64,000 bases of DNA from NCBI GenBank assembly GCA_943846785.1, contig OX044367.1:62001-126000 (forward strand). Reading direction: 5' to 3'. The notes beneath the pieces were generated by a model, which worked only from the letters and a program-made list of their open reading frames with translations, did no database searches and was not told the origin of the DNA. The DNA is from SCGC-AAA076-P13 sp905478035 (GTDB lineage: Bacteria; Pseudomonadota; Gammaproteobacteria; Magnimaribacterales; D2472). Both the position numbers and the translations under genes were made by a program. Of this stretch, positions 16,165-25,010 are shown piece after piece (position 1 is the first letter of the stretch; each line of letters starts with the position of its first letter).

Positions 16165-17826
16165 ATGAAAAATAAGCAATATAAAATTGAGAAAGGAGTT
16201 TTACTTTTTACTCAACCAAAGTCGCCTTTCTTTTATGGAAAGCTGAGAGTTAATGGAAAGTACATAACAAAATCGTTTGCTCCTCTTGAAGATTTTGAAA
16301 TTGCAAAAGAAAAATTACTTAAATGGAAAGAGGAAGTTTTTTCAAAACAAGGAAATAACTTCAGCCTTGAAAACAACAATTCGTCACTTAATTATAGAGA
16401 TGAATATGTAAATCATGAAAAGCTAGATAATGATTTTCAATTTCTAGATGTCAGAAGATATGATCCTGCCAAAAAATCAGCCGAAGAAAGAAAAATTAGT
16501 TTTGTTGAAATTTATGGAGAATATAATCAAGTTCAAGCATCTAACCAAGCTCATAGATGTTTAGATTGCGGAAACCCATACTGTGAATGGAAATGCCCTG
16601 TTCATAATTTTATTCCTGATTGGTTAAAACTTGTAAATGAAGGGAATATTATAGAAGCTGCTGAATTATGTCACTCAACAAACAGCTTGCCTGAAGTATG
16701 TGGAAGGGTGTGCCCACAAGATAGGCTATGTGAGGGAGCCTGTACACTAAATGATGGTTTTGGTGCAGTTACCATTGGTTCAACTGAAAAATATATTACT
16801 GAAAAAGCATTTGAAATGGGCTGGAAACCTGACATGTCTTACAGAAAATGGACTGATAAAAAAGTTGCTATTGTTGGCGCTGGACCAGCTGGAATAGCAT
16901 GTGCAGATGTTTTGACAAGATCAGGTGTCCATAGTCATGTTTATGATAAGAATGAAGAAATAGGCGGATTATTAACTTTTGGAATACCTGAATTTAAATT
17001 AGAAAAATCTGTTGTTAAAAGAAGAAGGAAAATTTTAGAAGAAATGGGTGTCAAATTTAAATTGGGTAAAGAAATTGGAAAAGATCTACCATTTAAAAAA
17101 TTATATGACGAATATGATGCCGTTTTTTTAGCTATGGGCACTTATACATCTCTCGAGGGAGGTTTTGCTGGTGAATCATTACCAGGGGTATATAAAGCAA
17201 TTGACTACTTGATTTCTAGCACAAAAAAACTTTTGAAGTTACAAACTAATAAAAATGAATTTATAAACTTAAAGGGTAAAAATGTAATTGTTTTAGGTGG
17301 TGGAGATACAGCTATGGATTGCAATAGAACTGCAATAAGGCAAGGTGCAAAATCAGTAAAATGCCTTTACCGAAGGGATGAAGAAAATATGCCAGGATCT
17401 AAAAGAGAAGTTCAAAATGCAAAAGAAGAAGGTGTTGAATTTGAATTTAATATTCAGCCTATAGATATAGTCGGAAGCGAAAAAGTGCAAGGTGTGAAAA
17501 TTGTTAAGACTCAATTAGGTGAGCCCGATCAAAATGGAAGAAGAGTACCAATACCTATACCTGGATCTGAAATAATTTATGAAGCTGATGCTGTTATTGT
17601 TGCTTTTGGTTTTAGAGCAAGTCCATCAAGTTGGTTTGGAGATTTTGAAATTAATACCCAAAAAAATGGGCTTGTTATAGCTGAGGAGCATCAGGAATAT
17701 AAGTTCCAAACATCAAATAAAAAAATATTCTCTGGTGGCGATATGGTCAGAGGTTCGGATTTGGTTGTTACAGCTATATGGGAAGGACGTGAAGCTGCAA
17801 AAAGTATTATAAAATACGTTTCATGA
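16165..17826 (+). CDS. gltD: glutamate synthase small subunit with an extra N-terminal integrase-arm-like domain
   Basis: The FAD/Fe-S subunit that passes NADPH electrons to GltB. From about residue 100 it aligns with GltD: QFLDVRRYDPAKKSAEERK; the cysteine clusters HRCLDCGNPYCEWKCPVHNF and VCGRVCPQDRLCEGAC; the FAD site VAIVGAGPAGIACADVLTR; the NAD(P) site VIVLGGGDTAMDC; and GGDMVRGSDLVVTAIWEGREAA. GltD is normally about 470 residues; this ORF reads 553 from the ATG at 16165. Ten codons further upstream a GTG (16135) is also open. The extra segment (YKIEKGVLLFTQPKSPFFYG, then KLRVNGKYITKSF and an AKEKLLKWKEEVF helix) resembles the arm-type DNA-binding domain at the N-terminus of tyrosine recombinases. 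It overlaps hemE by 4 bp. Confidence 0.93.
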   Translation: MKNKQYKIEKGVLLFTQPKSPFFYGKLRVNGKYITKSFAPLEDFEIAKEKLLKWKEEVFSKQGNNFSLENNNSSLNYRDEYVNHEKLDNDFQFLDVRRYDPAKKSAEERKISFVEIYGEYNQVQASNQAHRCLDCGNPYCEWKCPVHNFIPDWLKLVNEGNIIEAAELCHSTNSLPEVCGRVCPQDRLCEGACTLNDGFGAVTIGSTEKYITEKAFEMGWKPDMSYRKWTDKKVAIVGAGPAGIACADVLTRSGVHSHVYDKNEEIGGLLTFGIPEFKLEKSVVKRRRKILEEMGVKFKLGKEIGKDLPFKKLYDEYDAVFLAMGTYTSLEGGFAGESLPGVYKAIDYLISSTKKLLKLQTNKNEFINLKGKNVIVLGGGDTAMDCNRTAIRQGAKSVKCLYRRDEENMPGSKREVQNAKEEGVEFEFNIQPIDIVGSEKVQGVKIVKTQLGEPDQNGRRVPIPIPGSEIIYEADAVIVAFGFRASPSSWFGDFEINTQKNGLVIAEEHQEYKFQTSNKKIFSGGDMVRGSDLVVTAIWEGREAAKSIIKYVS

Positions 17827-18860
17827 TAGAAAGAGAATCCATTTTTTTAAAAGCGCTTAATAAAGAGACCCTTCCTATTCCCCCAATTTGGTATATGCGC
17901 CAAGCTGGAAGATATATGCCTGAGTATAGAGCTGTTAGAAAGAAGTTTAAAAACTTTCTTGATATGTGCAAAGAGCCTGATGTTTGTTGTGAATTGGCCC
18001 TTCAGCCTATAAATGCTTTTGAACTAGACTCGGCCATACTGTTTTCTGATATTTTAACAATACCTGATGCTATGGGCCTAGATGTTAAATTCTTAGAAGG
18101 AGAAGGTCCGGTATTTGGCAATCCAATAAAAACTGCCAAGGACGTATTAAATATTAAACCATTTGATTCTGATAGCCTGTCTTATGTTTATAAAGCTGTA
18201 GGGAATATTAGAAGCGCCCTGCCAAAACATATTCCATTAATTGGTTTTTGTGGAAGCCCTTGGACTTTAGCTGCCTACTCTATAGAAGGAAAATCCTCTA
18301 AAGATTTTTTATTTACTAGAAACTTTCTAAAAGAAAATGATGATGAAGCACATATATTTCTTAATAAGCTTACAGATGCTTGCTTTGAATACCTTAAAAG
18401 ACAAATAGAAGCTGGAGCTGATGTTATTCAGATATTTGATTCATGGGCTAATCTGTTAACTGAAGATGATTATAAAGTTTACTCTTTAAAATATATAACT
18501 ACTTTAATAGGCCTATTAAAAAATGATGCCGTTACAAAAAATATTCCAATTATTTTATTTTCTAGAGAACCTAAAGTTCAATTAAAGACCATTATGACAT
18601 CTCAATCTGATTGCCTAAGCCTTTATTGGAGTATGAATGATATTGATTTAAATGAAGTAAAAAATAAAGTTGCGATCCAAGGCAACCTTAATCCTGAAAT
18701 TCTTTTGGAATCAAATGAAGTAATTAAGCAAGAAACCTTGAAAATTCTTCAGAAATTTAAAAATTATCCTGGATACATATTCAATTTAGGACACGGAATT
18801 ACTCCAAATATAAATCCAGATAAGGTTAAATTTTTAACAGATCTAATTAGAAGTATTTAG
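17823..18860 (+). CDS. hemE: uroporphyrinogen decarboxylase
   Basis: Decarboxylates uroporphyrinogen III to coproporphyrinogen III in haem synthesis in the cytosol. The 345-residue protein has the N-terminal signature PPIWYMRQAGRYMPEYR, then AILFSDILTIPDAMGLDV and GFCGSPWTLAAYSIEG. A DVIQIFDSWA stretch follows, and the end is FNLGHGITPNINPDKV. Length is typical (~350). It overlaps the gltD stop by 4 bp (ATGA), which suggests coupling. Its stop overlaps that of tesB by 4 bp. Confidence 0.95.
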   Translation: MIERESIFLKALNKETLPIPPIWYMRQAGRYMPEYRAVRKKFKNFLDMCKEPDVCCELALQPINAFELDSAILFSDILTIPDAMGLDVKFLEGEGPVFGNPIKTAKDVLNIKPFDSDSLSYVYKAVGNIRSALPKHIPLIGFCGSPWTLAAYSIEGKSSKDFLFTRNFLKENDDEAHIFLNKLTDACFEYLKRQIEAGADVIQIFDSWANLLTEDDYKVYSLKYITTLIGLLKNDAVTKNIPIILFSREPKVQLKTIMTSQSDCLSLYWSMNDIDLNEVKNKVAIQGNLNPEILLESNEVIKQETLKILQKFKNYPGYIFNLGHGITPNINPDKVKFLTDLIRSI

Positions 18861-19750
18861 TCAGCTTTTTTTGATTCTGGCCAAACTCTTATTAAACCCT
18901 CTTGAGTGCATGATGCAACCAAATCTCCGTTATGGGAAAAGATAGATCCTCTTGAAAACCCTCTTGCATTTCTAGTAATTGGGCTATCAATTGAATATAA
19001 AAACCAATCATTAAGATCAACTTTTCTATGAAACCACATTGCATGATCTAAACTAGCATTTTGAAGATTTTTAGTTAGAAAGTTTACGCCAACTGAATTA
19101 TTTGCAGCAGCAATAAGACCCATATCAGATATATATAAAAGAAATGCTTGTTGTATCTTTTGATCATCAGGAATTATGCCGTCAGGCTTAATCCAAGTAT
19201 TTTTGTATGGTGGTAACCTTTTTGGATTAAAATAGTCTTGTTCTTCTACAGGCCTCATTTCAATTTCTTTTTGGCGAATAAAAACAGGCATATCATCAGG
19301 ATCTAATTTTAATTTTTTGAGGAGCTCCTCCCTTATTTCTATTTCATTTCTTAACTTTTCAGGACCTGTTATATCTGGCATTGGGATTTGATGCTCAAGC
19401 CCCTCTTCATCTTTTTGAAAAGATATTGAGCAACTAAAAATTGCCTCGCCATCCTGAAGCGCTTTCACAGTTCTAGTTGAAAAACTTTTACCATCTCTTA
19501 TTCTGTCAACCATAAAAATAATAGGCTTATCCATATGACCAGGTCGTAAAAAATAAGAATGGAAGGAATGAGCGAAATGATCAACGCTAATAGTTTTATA
19601 TGCCGCAATTAATGTTTGCGCCATTACTTGGCCACCAAAAACCCTAGCCCAGCCAACATTCTTTCCAGTCCAGGTATAGATGTCTCTATCAATTTTATTT
19701 AACGAAAATAAATCTAAAGATTTTTCTAAAAGATTGGGCTTTTCTTCCAT
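18857..19750 (-). CDS. tesB: acyl-CoA thioesterase II
   Basis: A double-hotdog thioesterase that hydrolyses medium- to long-chain acyl-CoA. The 297-residue protein has the N-terminal half GRVFGGQVMAQTLIAAYKT and FHSYFLRPGHMDKPIIFMVD with RDGKSFSTRTVKALQDGEAIF. The C-terminal half has ASLDHAMWFHRKVDLNDWFLY (the catalytic Asp of DHAMWFH) and ARGFSRGSIFSHNGDLVASC with the TQEGLIR end. Length fits the E. coli TesB family (286). It converges on hemE with a 4-bp overlap. A 130-bp spacer without clear signals separates it from the divergent cobS-like gene. Confidence 0.93.
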   Translation of the reverse strand: MEEKPNLLEKSLDLFSLNKIDRDIYTWTGKNVGWARVFGGQVMAQTLIAAYKTISVDHFAHSFHSYFLRPGHMDKPIIFMVDRIRDGKSFSTRTVKALQDGEAIFSCSISFQKDEEGLEHQIPMPDITGPEKLRNEIEIREELLKKLKLDPDDMPVFIRQKEIEMRPVEEQDYFNPKRLPPYKNTWIKPDGIIPDDQKIQQAFLLYISDMGLIAAANNSVGVNFLTKNLQNASLDHAMWFHRKVDLNDWFLYSIDSPITRNARGFSRGSIFSHNGDLVASCTQEGLIRVWPESKKAD

Positions 19751-19879
19751 TGGACTAGACTCCTTTAAACAAGACTAATGATTTTAAGAGTATCCATCTT
19801 ACATTGTTTATAAAAAAACTAGAACTTTCATGAGTCAAAAAGTATCATGGTTACAAATTAGAAAAACTAAATAAAAAAA

Positions 19880-20860
19880 ATGGCAATCAATTCCAATATA
19901 GATCTTCCAAAAAAACCGAATATAAAGATAGAGGTATCAAAGGTTTTTAATATTGACTCTAAAATAACTGTTAAGGGTTTTAAAGATAAAACTGAATGGG
20001 TTCCAGAAATAGATCCTAATTATGTTTTTGATAGAGAAACAACTTTATCGATCTTAGCTGGTTTTGAGCATAATAGAAGAGTGATGATTCAGGGTTTTCA
20101 TGGAACGGGAAAATCGACACATATTGAACAAGTAGCTGCTAGGCTTAATTGGCCTTGTGTAAGAATAAATCTTGATAGTCACATTAGTAGAATCGATCTG
20201 CTTGGCAAAGATGCTATTAAATTAAAAGATGGTAAACAAATAACTGAATTTCAAGAGGGTTTGCTACCCTGGTCCATTCAAAACCCTGTTGCATTAGTTT
20301 TTGATGAATATGATGCTGGAAGGCCTGACGTTATGTTTGTAATTCAGAGGATTCTTGAAGTTGAGGGCAAGCTAACTCTTCTTGATCAAAATAAAGTTAT
20401 TAATCCCCATCCATGTTTTAGATTGTTTGCAACTACAAATACTGTAGGTCTTGGTGATGTCACTGGCCTCTATCATGGAACACAGCAAATTAACCAGGGG
20501 CAAATGGATAGATGGCACGTCCTCTCAACCTTGAATTATCTTGATCCAAAGCAAGAGTATAAAGTTGTTGTGTCTCAGGTTGGCGACATGAAGGGTGCAA
20601 AAAACCAAGATACTCTAAAAAATATGATCAAGTTAGCAAACTTAACAAGAAATGGATTTGCAAATGGAGATATTTCAATCTTAATGTCACCACGAACAGT
20701 TATTTCATGGGCTCAAAATTATAAAATATTTAAAGATATAGCTTCATCTTTTAAATTAACTTTTCTCAATAAATGTGATGAGATGGAAAAGCCTATATTT
20801 TCAGAATATTTCCAAAGATGTTTTGATATAGATATTGAAGGTGATGGGCCAAAGACATAA
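19880..20860 (+). CDS. CobS-like AAA+ ATPase of a cobaltochelatase-type pair
   Basis: An AAA+ ATPase of the CobS group. CobS and CobT form the motor part of the aerobic cobaltochelatase, where CobN binds the tetrapyrrole. The 326-residue protein has a CobS-type N-terminal segment, Walker A in GFHGTGKSTHIEQVAARL (residues ~75-92), the DLLGKDAIKLKDGKQ insertion, Walker B in ALVFDEYDAG, sensor 1 in FATTNTVGLGD and the DRWHVL arginine segment. The cobT-like partner starts 5 bp downstream. No cobN or other cobalamin genes are in the window, so the true target of this pair is open. Confidence 0.82.
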   Translation: MAINSNIDLPKKPNIKIEVSKVFNIDSKITVKGFKDKTEWVPEIDPNYVFDRETTLSILAGFEHNRRVMIQGFHGTGKSTHIEQVAARLNWPCVRINLDSHISRIDLLGKDAIKLKDGKQITEFQEGLLPWSIQNPVALVFDEYDAGRPDVMFVIQRILEVEGKLTLLDQNKVINPHPCFRLFATTNTVGLGDVTGLYHGTQQINQGQMDRWHVLSTLNYLDPKQEYKVVVSQVGDMKGAKNQDTLKNMIKLANLTRNGFANGDISILMSPRTVISWAQNYKIFKDIASSFKLTFLNKCDEMEKPIFSEYFQRCFDIDIEGDGPKT

Positions 20861-20865
20861 ATAAA

Positions 20866-22638
20866 ATGGGCTGGATAAAAAATAGAGATAAGCTTTATGA
20901 AGCTTCCATATCATCTATAAAAGCTATAGCAAAAAATAAAGATCTTACTTCTAAAAATGGAATACCTCAAAGACCTCCAGTCTTAGATCAGGCTTCTTTA
21001 TCTTCAACGCCAAGATCAACAAAGGACTTATCTACTTGGAGAGGTGAGTCAGACTTTCAAGCATTCTGGTTTGCTTACCATAAGCCCATTAAGGAAATAC
21101 CCCTCACTCTTCCAGCAAGACTGGTCTTTAATGAACTTGAAATGTCCAGAGTGGAAATAATAGGCTCATCAGATTTTAAAGGCTCAAAGACAAATATAAT
21201 TGACTATCTTGAAGCAAAAAGTTTAAGTATTGAGGATCAGAAATCACCAAATTACACGGCTCTTTGTGCCAATCTATGGTTAAAAGATGCTGCTGGCATT
21301 ACCTTACTTCCAGCATCTCAAAAAATCCTTAATAATTTTAATGAAAAATTTGCATCTGCAAATCTATTTGAAATTAAAGAAGATATAGTAAATACAATTT
21401 CAAACCAAGAAAACTTTAGTAAATTATCTGAGAAATTCTTGAAGAAGATAAATTTGCTTAAAATTGATAACTCTGAAGAAGATCTCAATGAAGATGAGCC
21501 TTTTGAATCTCCGGGTAGCACAAATGAAATTGAGCAAGGAGAAATGGAGGATCAACAAGATAATGATAGTTCAGATCCTGAAAATATGCTTGAAGATATG
21601 GATATTGCAATGGATGATAATATCCAACAAGTTGAATCAACTTCAGATGGAACCTCGATAGATGAAGAGATCGAAGCTCTTGCTTACCCTGAAAATAACT
21701 ATACTACTAACGGACAACAAGACTATTCTATTTTTACTTCTGCATTCGATGAGATTATTGATGCTAAAGACCTCACAACTTCCGATGAAGCATTAAGACT
21801 AAGAGTTCAGCTAGACAATCTAATAAAGCCCTATCAGACAACAATAGGTAAATTAGCAAACAGGCTACAAAGGTTGCTTCTAGCAAAACAGAACACAAGC
21901 TGGAACTTTAATCTTGAAGAAGGAATCCTTGATACTGCTAGACTCCACAGAGTTATTGCTGAACCGGGGCATCCTTTAAGCTACAAAGAAGAAACCGAAA
22001 CAGATTTTAAAGATACTGTTGTAACGCTTCTAATAGATAATTCTGGTTCAATGCGAGGAAGATCAATAAGTCTTGCTGCTATTTGTGCTGACATCATTGG
22101 AAGTACACTCGAAAGATGTCAAATTAAAACTGAGGTCTTAGGCTTTACAACTAAACATTGGAAAGGTGGAGACTCAAAGCAAGAATGGATAAACAAGGGA
22201 GGTTTCACAAACCCCGGACGACTAAATGATATTCGTCATATTATTTATAAAAGTGCAGATAATACATGGAGAAGGTCTAGAAAATATTTTGGTGCAATGT
22301 TAAGAGAGGGTCTTTTAAAAGAAAATATAGATGGGGAGGCTCTAGCTTGGTCTCATGAAAGACTTATTAAAAGAAATGAGGAAAGAAAAATCATGATTGT
22401 TATATCTGATGGAGCTCCTGTTGATGATAGTACCTTGTCAGCAAATAGAGAGGATTACTTAGATAATCATCTTAAAAAAATGATTGCCCAGATTGAAAAT
22501 GAGAGCCCAGTAGAACTTCAGGCGATTGGTATTGGGCATGATGTTACAAAATACTATAAAAACGCAATTACAATTCACAGAGCAGAGGAACTGGGTGAAG
22601 TATTGCTGGATGAGTTAACAAAACTTTTCAAGAACTAA
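20866..22638 (+). CDS. CobT-like VWA protein of a cobaltochelatase-type pair
   Basis: The 590-residue partner of the CobS-like ATPase. The N-terminal half holds the CobT-specific region. An acidic, low-complexity linker (residues ~200-265, rich in E/D/N/S) follows. The C-terminal von Willebrand A domain has the MIDAS motif DNSGSMRGRSISLAA (residues ~391-405) and a second acidic element VISDGAPVDDS. Family members use the VWA domain to contact the third subunit. It starts 5 bp after cobS and stops 19 bp before a palindromic operator candidate. CobT relatives without CobN are found in many genomes and their substrate is not established. Confidence 0.82.
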   Translation: MGWIKNRDKLYEASISSIKAIAKNKDLTSKNGIPQRPPVLDQASLSSTPRSTKDLSTWRGESDFQAFWFAYHKPIKEIPLTLPARLVFNELEMSRVEIIGSSDFKGSKTNIIDYLEAKSLSIEDQKSPNYTALCANLWLKDAAGITLLPASQKILNNFNEKFASANLFEIKEDIVNTISNQENFSKLSEKFLKKINLLKIDNSEEDLNEDEPFESPGSTNEIEQGEMEDQQDNDSSDPENMLEDMDIAMDDNIQQVESTSDGTSIDEEIEALAYPENNYTTNGQQDYSIFTSAFDEIIDAKDLTTSDEALRLRVQLDNLIKPYQTTIGKLANRLQRLLLAKQNTSWNFNLEEGILDTARLHRVIAEPGHPLSYKEETETDFKDTVVTLLIDNSGSMRGRSISLAAICADIIGSTLERCQIKTEVLGFTTKHWKGGDSKQEWINKGGFTNPGRLNDIRHIIYKSADNTWRRSRKYFGAMLREGLLKENIDGEALAWSHERLIKRNEERKIMIVISDGAPVDDSTLSANREDYLDNHLKKMIAQIENESPVELQAIGIGHDVTKYYKNAITIHRAEELGEVLLDELTKLFKN

Positions 22639-22656
22639 ATTCTGTTATAAAATAAC

Positions 22657-22681
22657 TTAATGTTTACAGTGTAAACATTAA
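22657..22681. promoter_or_regulatory. perfect 11-3-11 palindrome, operator candidate for the ferritin-like operon
   Basis: Left arm TTAATGTTTAC (22657-22667), spacer AGT, right arm GTAAACATTAA (22671-22681), with every base matched. It lies 13 bp before the ATG of the ferritin-like gene. An A/T-rich stretch TTATAAAAT (about 22644-22652) that could be a -10 box is just upstream. The size and two-fold symmetry are those of a TetR- or GntR-type operator. The stem is A/T-rich and lacks a following T run, so it is not a convincing terminator for cobT. Confidence 0.6.
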
Positions 22682-22693
22682 ATAGGGAGCAGA

Positions 22694-23800
22694 ATGAAAA
22701 TAACAAAACAAAACGGGCCACCTGAAGACCTTCTTTACTTTGATGATGAAGTAAACATGACACCTGATCAGGTTGAAGATGTGGTTGAGATATTTAATAC
22801 ACCATTAACAGGATCATATAACTGGGACTATACAGTTGCAGATAATAGAATTAAAAAACTTTATGAACTTGGCAAAGAGTTAAATTGGAATGGGTCAATT
22901 GATCTTAATTGGGATTACACTCATCCAGCAGATGAGAAAATTGTTGAACCTGATGAGGAACTACCCCACGAAACTCTAGAAGCCTATCAGGCTCTTTCAG
23001 AAGAAGAAAAAATACTTTTTGATAGGCATTCAACTGCTGAATTAATGAGTCAATTCCTTCATGGAGAGCAAGGTGCATTATTAGTTGCATCTCAACTTGC
23101 ATGCTGTGCTCCAACTTTTAATGCGAAGCTATATGCAGCATCCCAGACTTTTGATGAAGCAAGACATGTTGAGGTTTTTAATAGATATCTTCAAGATAAA
23201 ATTGGAATCCATTATCCTATAAACCCATCACTTAAATTGCTTCTTGATAAAATTCTTACAGATGAAAGGTGGGATTTAAAATTTATTGGAATGCAAATTA
23301 TTATTGAAGGATTGGCACTTGCAGCATTTCAAATGCTAAAAGCTATTACTAAAGATCCTCTTTTGAAACAACTTCTCCACTATGTTGTTAGAGATGAAGC
23401 TCGACATGTAACTTTTGGTATCAATTATCTTGAAGATTATATAAAAACATTAACACCTCAGGAAATAGAAGACAGAGCTGAATTTGCTTATGAGGCCTGT
23501 GTTATTTCTAGAGAAAGATTAATAAATACAAAGGCTGAACAAAGATTTTTAAAAATGACGCCTGAAGAAGCAAGAGAGTTCCAAATGAATACTAAAACCT
23601 TTGATATGTTCAGAAATTTCTTGTTTTCACGAGTTATTCCTAACCTATCAAGAATTGGACTCTTAACAGACTCTGTCAGACCAAAGTTTGAAGCGCTTGG
23701 ATTGCTTGAATATGAACATGCTCCTGATGACTTTGAATGTGATTGGAGTGAGTTAAAAAAACCTCTAGAAAGTTTTGAAGATATTCCTGAAGCAATCTAA
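22694..23800 (+). CDS. ferritin-like di-iron protein
   Basis: A 368-residue protein with two sets of di-iron ligands in a helical bundle: Glu in FLHGEQGALLVAS, the EARH of TFDEARHVEVFNRY, Glu in IIIEGLALAAFQML, and the EARH of VVRDEARHVTFGINY. This E/ExxH pattern is shared with ribonucleotide reductase R2-like and AurF-like oxidases, so an oxygen-dependent oxidase or oxygenase is likely. The substrate is unknown. A Shine-Dalgarno GGGAG precedes the ATG. The palindrome at 22657 precedes it and the beta-helix gene overlaps its 3' end by 26 bp, indicating one operon. I do not recognise a specific named gene. Confidence 0.75.
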   Translation: MKITKQNGPPEDLLYFDDEVNMTPDQVEDVVEIFNTPLTGSYNWDYTVADNRIKKLYELGKELNWNGSIDLNWDYTHPADEKIVEPDEELPHETLEAYQALSEEEKILFDRHSTAELMSQFLHGEQGALLVASQLACCAPTFNAKLYAASQTFDEARHVEVFNRYLQDKIGIHYPINPSLKLLLDKILTDERWDLKFIGMQIIIEGLALAAFQMLKAITKDPLLKQLLHYVVRDEARHVTFGINYLEDYIKTLTPQEIEDRAEFAYEACVISRERLINTKAEQRFLKMTPEEAREFQMNTKTFDMFRNFLFSRVIPNLSRIGLLTDSVRPKFEALGLLEYEHAPDDFECDWSELKKPLESFEDIPEAI

Positions 23801-25010
23801 ACTTTATTTAATAGGTATCTTGCTCAGTACTGCAGGTTTTGCAGAAACTATTTATATATCTCCATCTGAAGATCCATACACAGAGATACAAGAAGCTCTT
23901 ATTCTTGCAAATCCAGGTGATATTGTTCATTTATCATCTGGATTATATGAACTAGAAGATAGTCTTTCCATTGATGTCAGAAATATAATATTAGAAGGTG
24001 ATGGAATGAATGAAACTGTTCTTTCATTTAAAAATCAACTTTCTGGAGCTCAAGGACTATCAGTAACCTCAGATAACGTAATCCTTAGAGACTTTGCTAT
24101 AGAAAATGCAAAGGGTGATGCAATAAAAGTTAAGGGAGTAGATGGAATTAGTTTTATAAGAGTGAGGACAGAGTGGACAGGTGGTCCGAGCTCTGAAAAC
24201 GGTGCTTATGGATTGTATCCAGTTGAATCAAAAAATGTTCTTATAGACTCTTGTGTTGCTATTGGGGCATCTGATGCTGGAATTTATGTCGGCCAATCTG
24301 AAAATATAATTGTAAAAAATTCAATTGCTGAATTTAATGTTGCAGGAATTGAAATTGAGAACTCTTACTATGCTGATGTTTTTAATAATGTAGCGTCTAA
24401 CAACACAGGCGGTATTCTAGTTTTTGATTTACCAGATATTCCTCAACAGGGTGGACATCATATTAGAGTTTTTAATAATAAATCAGTGAATAATAATACA
24501 GATAATTTTGCTCCTGAGGGCAATATTGTTGGGGAAGTTCCTAGAGGTTCTGGAATTATCATTCAAGCCAATTCTCATGTTGAAGTCTTTGATAATGATA
24601 TTGGTGAAAATGATACTATCAATATTGCAGTAGTAACTTATGGATATGATACAGAAGATAAGAACTACTATCCGCACCCAAGATCAATTCAAATTCATAG
24701 TAATAGATTTGGTAGATCTGGCTATAACCCTGATCTTGAAACTGGTGAATTAGCAAAAATCCTTTTTGAAATTTCTGGTGGTGATATGCCTGATATATTT
24801 TGGGATGGAATTATGCCCCTACCCCAAATTATTTTTGGCCAACCAAAAGAAGACAAAATTGTGCTTGGTGATAATGGTGATGCATCCTTTCTGACTATTA
24901 ACGCATTAAAATATATCTTGCCTTTTTTTAATCCTGTCGAAACTAATTATGAAAAATTTTCAGGTGAAATATCACCTCTACCTCCAGTTGTTATAAGTGA
25001 AACTCTATAA
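23775..25010 (+). CDS. exported parallel beta-helix repeat protein (companion of SO2930-type cytochromes)
   Basis: A 411-residue protein with a signal peptide (MKIFLKQSKLYLIGILLSTA, cut after GFA). It then has repeated right-handed beta-helix (PbH1) turns: IILEGDGMNETVL, VILRDFAIENAKGDAIKV, VLIDSCVAIGASDAGIYV, IIVKNSIAEFNVAGIEIE and VEVFDNDIGENDTINIAV. It lies in the periplasm or on the surface. The next gene is a dihaem cytochrome; this beta-helix/cytochrome pairing is a known conserved neighbourhood of unknown function (the HNE_0200/SO2930-type families). The start overlaps the ferritin-like gene by 26 bp, and the signal peptide supports that start. Confidence 0.75.
   Translation: MKIFLKQSKLYLIGILLSTAGFAETIYISPSEDPYTEIQEALILANPGDIVHLSSGLYELEDSLSIDVRNIILEGDGMNETVLSFKNQLSGAQGLSVTSDNVILRDFAIENAKGDAIKVKGVDGISFIRVRTEWTGGPSSENGAYGLYPVESKNVLIDSCVAIGASDAGIYVGQSENIIVKNSIAEFNVAGIEIENSYYADVFNNVASNNTGGILVFDLPDIPQQGGHHIRVFNNKSVNNNTDNFAPEGNIVGEVPRGSGIIIQANSHVEVFDNDIGENDTINIAVVTYGYDTEDKNYYPHPRSIQIHSNRFGRSGYNPDLETGELAKILFEISGGDMPDIFWDGIMPLPQIIFGQPKEDKIVLGDNGDASFLTINALKYILPFFNPVETNYEKFSGEISPLPPVVISETL

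Noticed and set aside
19751..19879. Regulatory element in the tesB/cobS spacer
   Set aside because: A/T-rich with no clear dyad or well-spaced promoter boxes; nothing supportable.
21460..21660. Acidic low-complexity stretch in the CobT-like gene as a DNA repeat
   Set aside because: It codes for the E/D/N-rich linker normal in CobT proteins and has no exact DNA repeats.
22657..22681. Palindrome as a terminator of cobT
   Set aside because: The stem is A/T-rich and has no T run after it, and a promoter-like box precedes it. An operator fits better.
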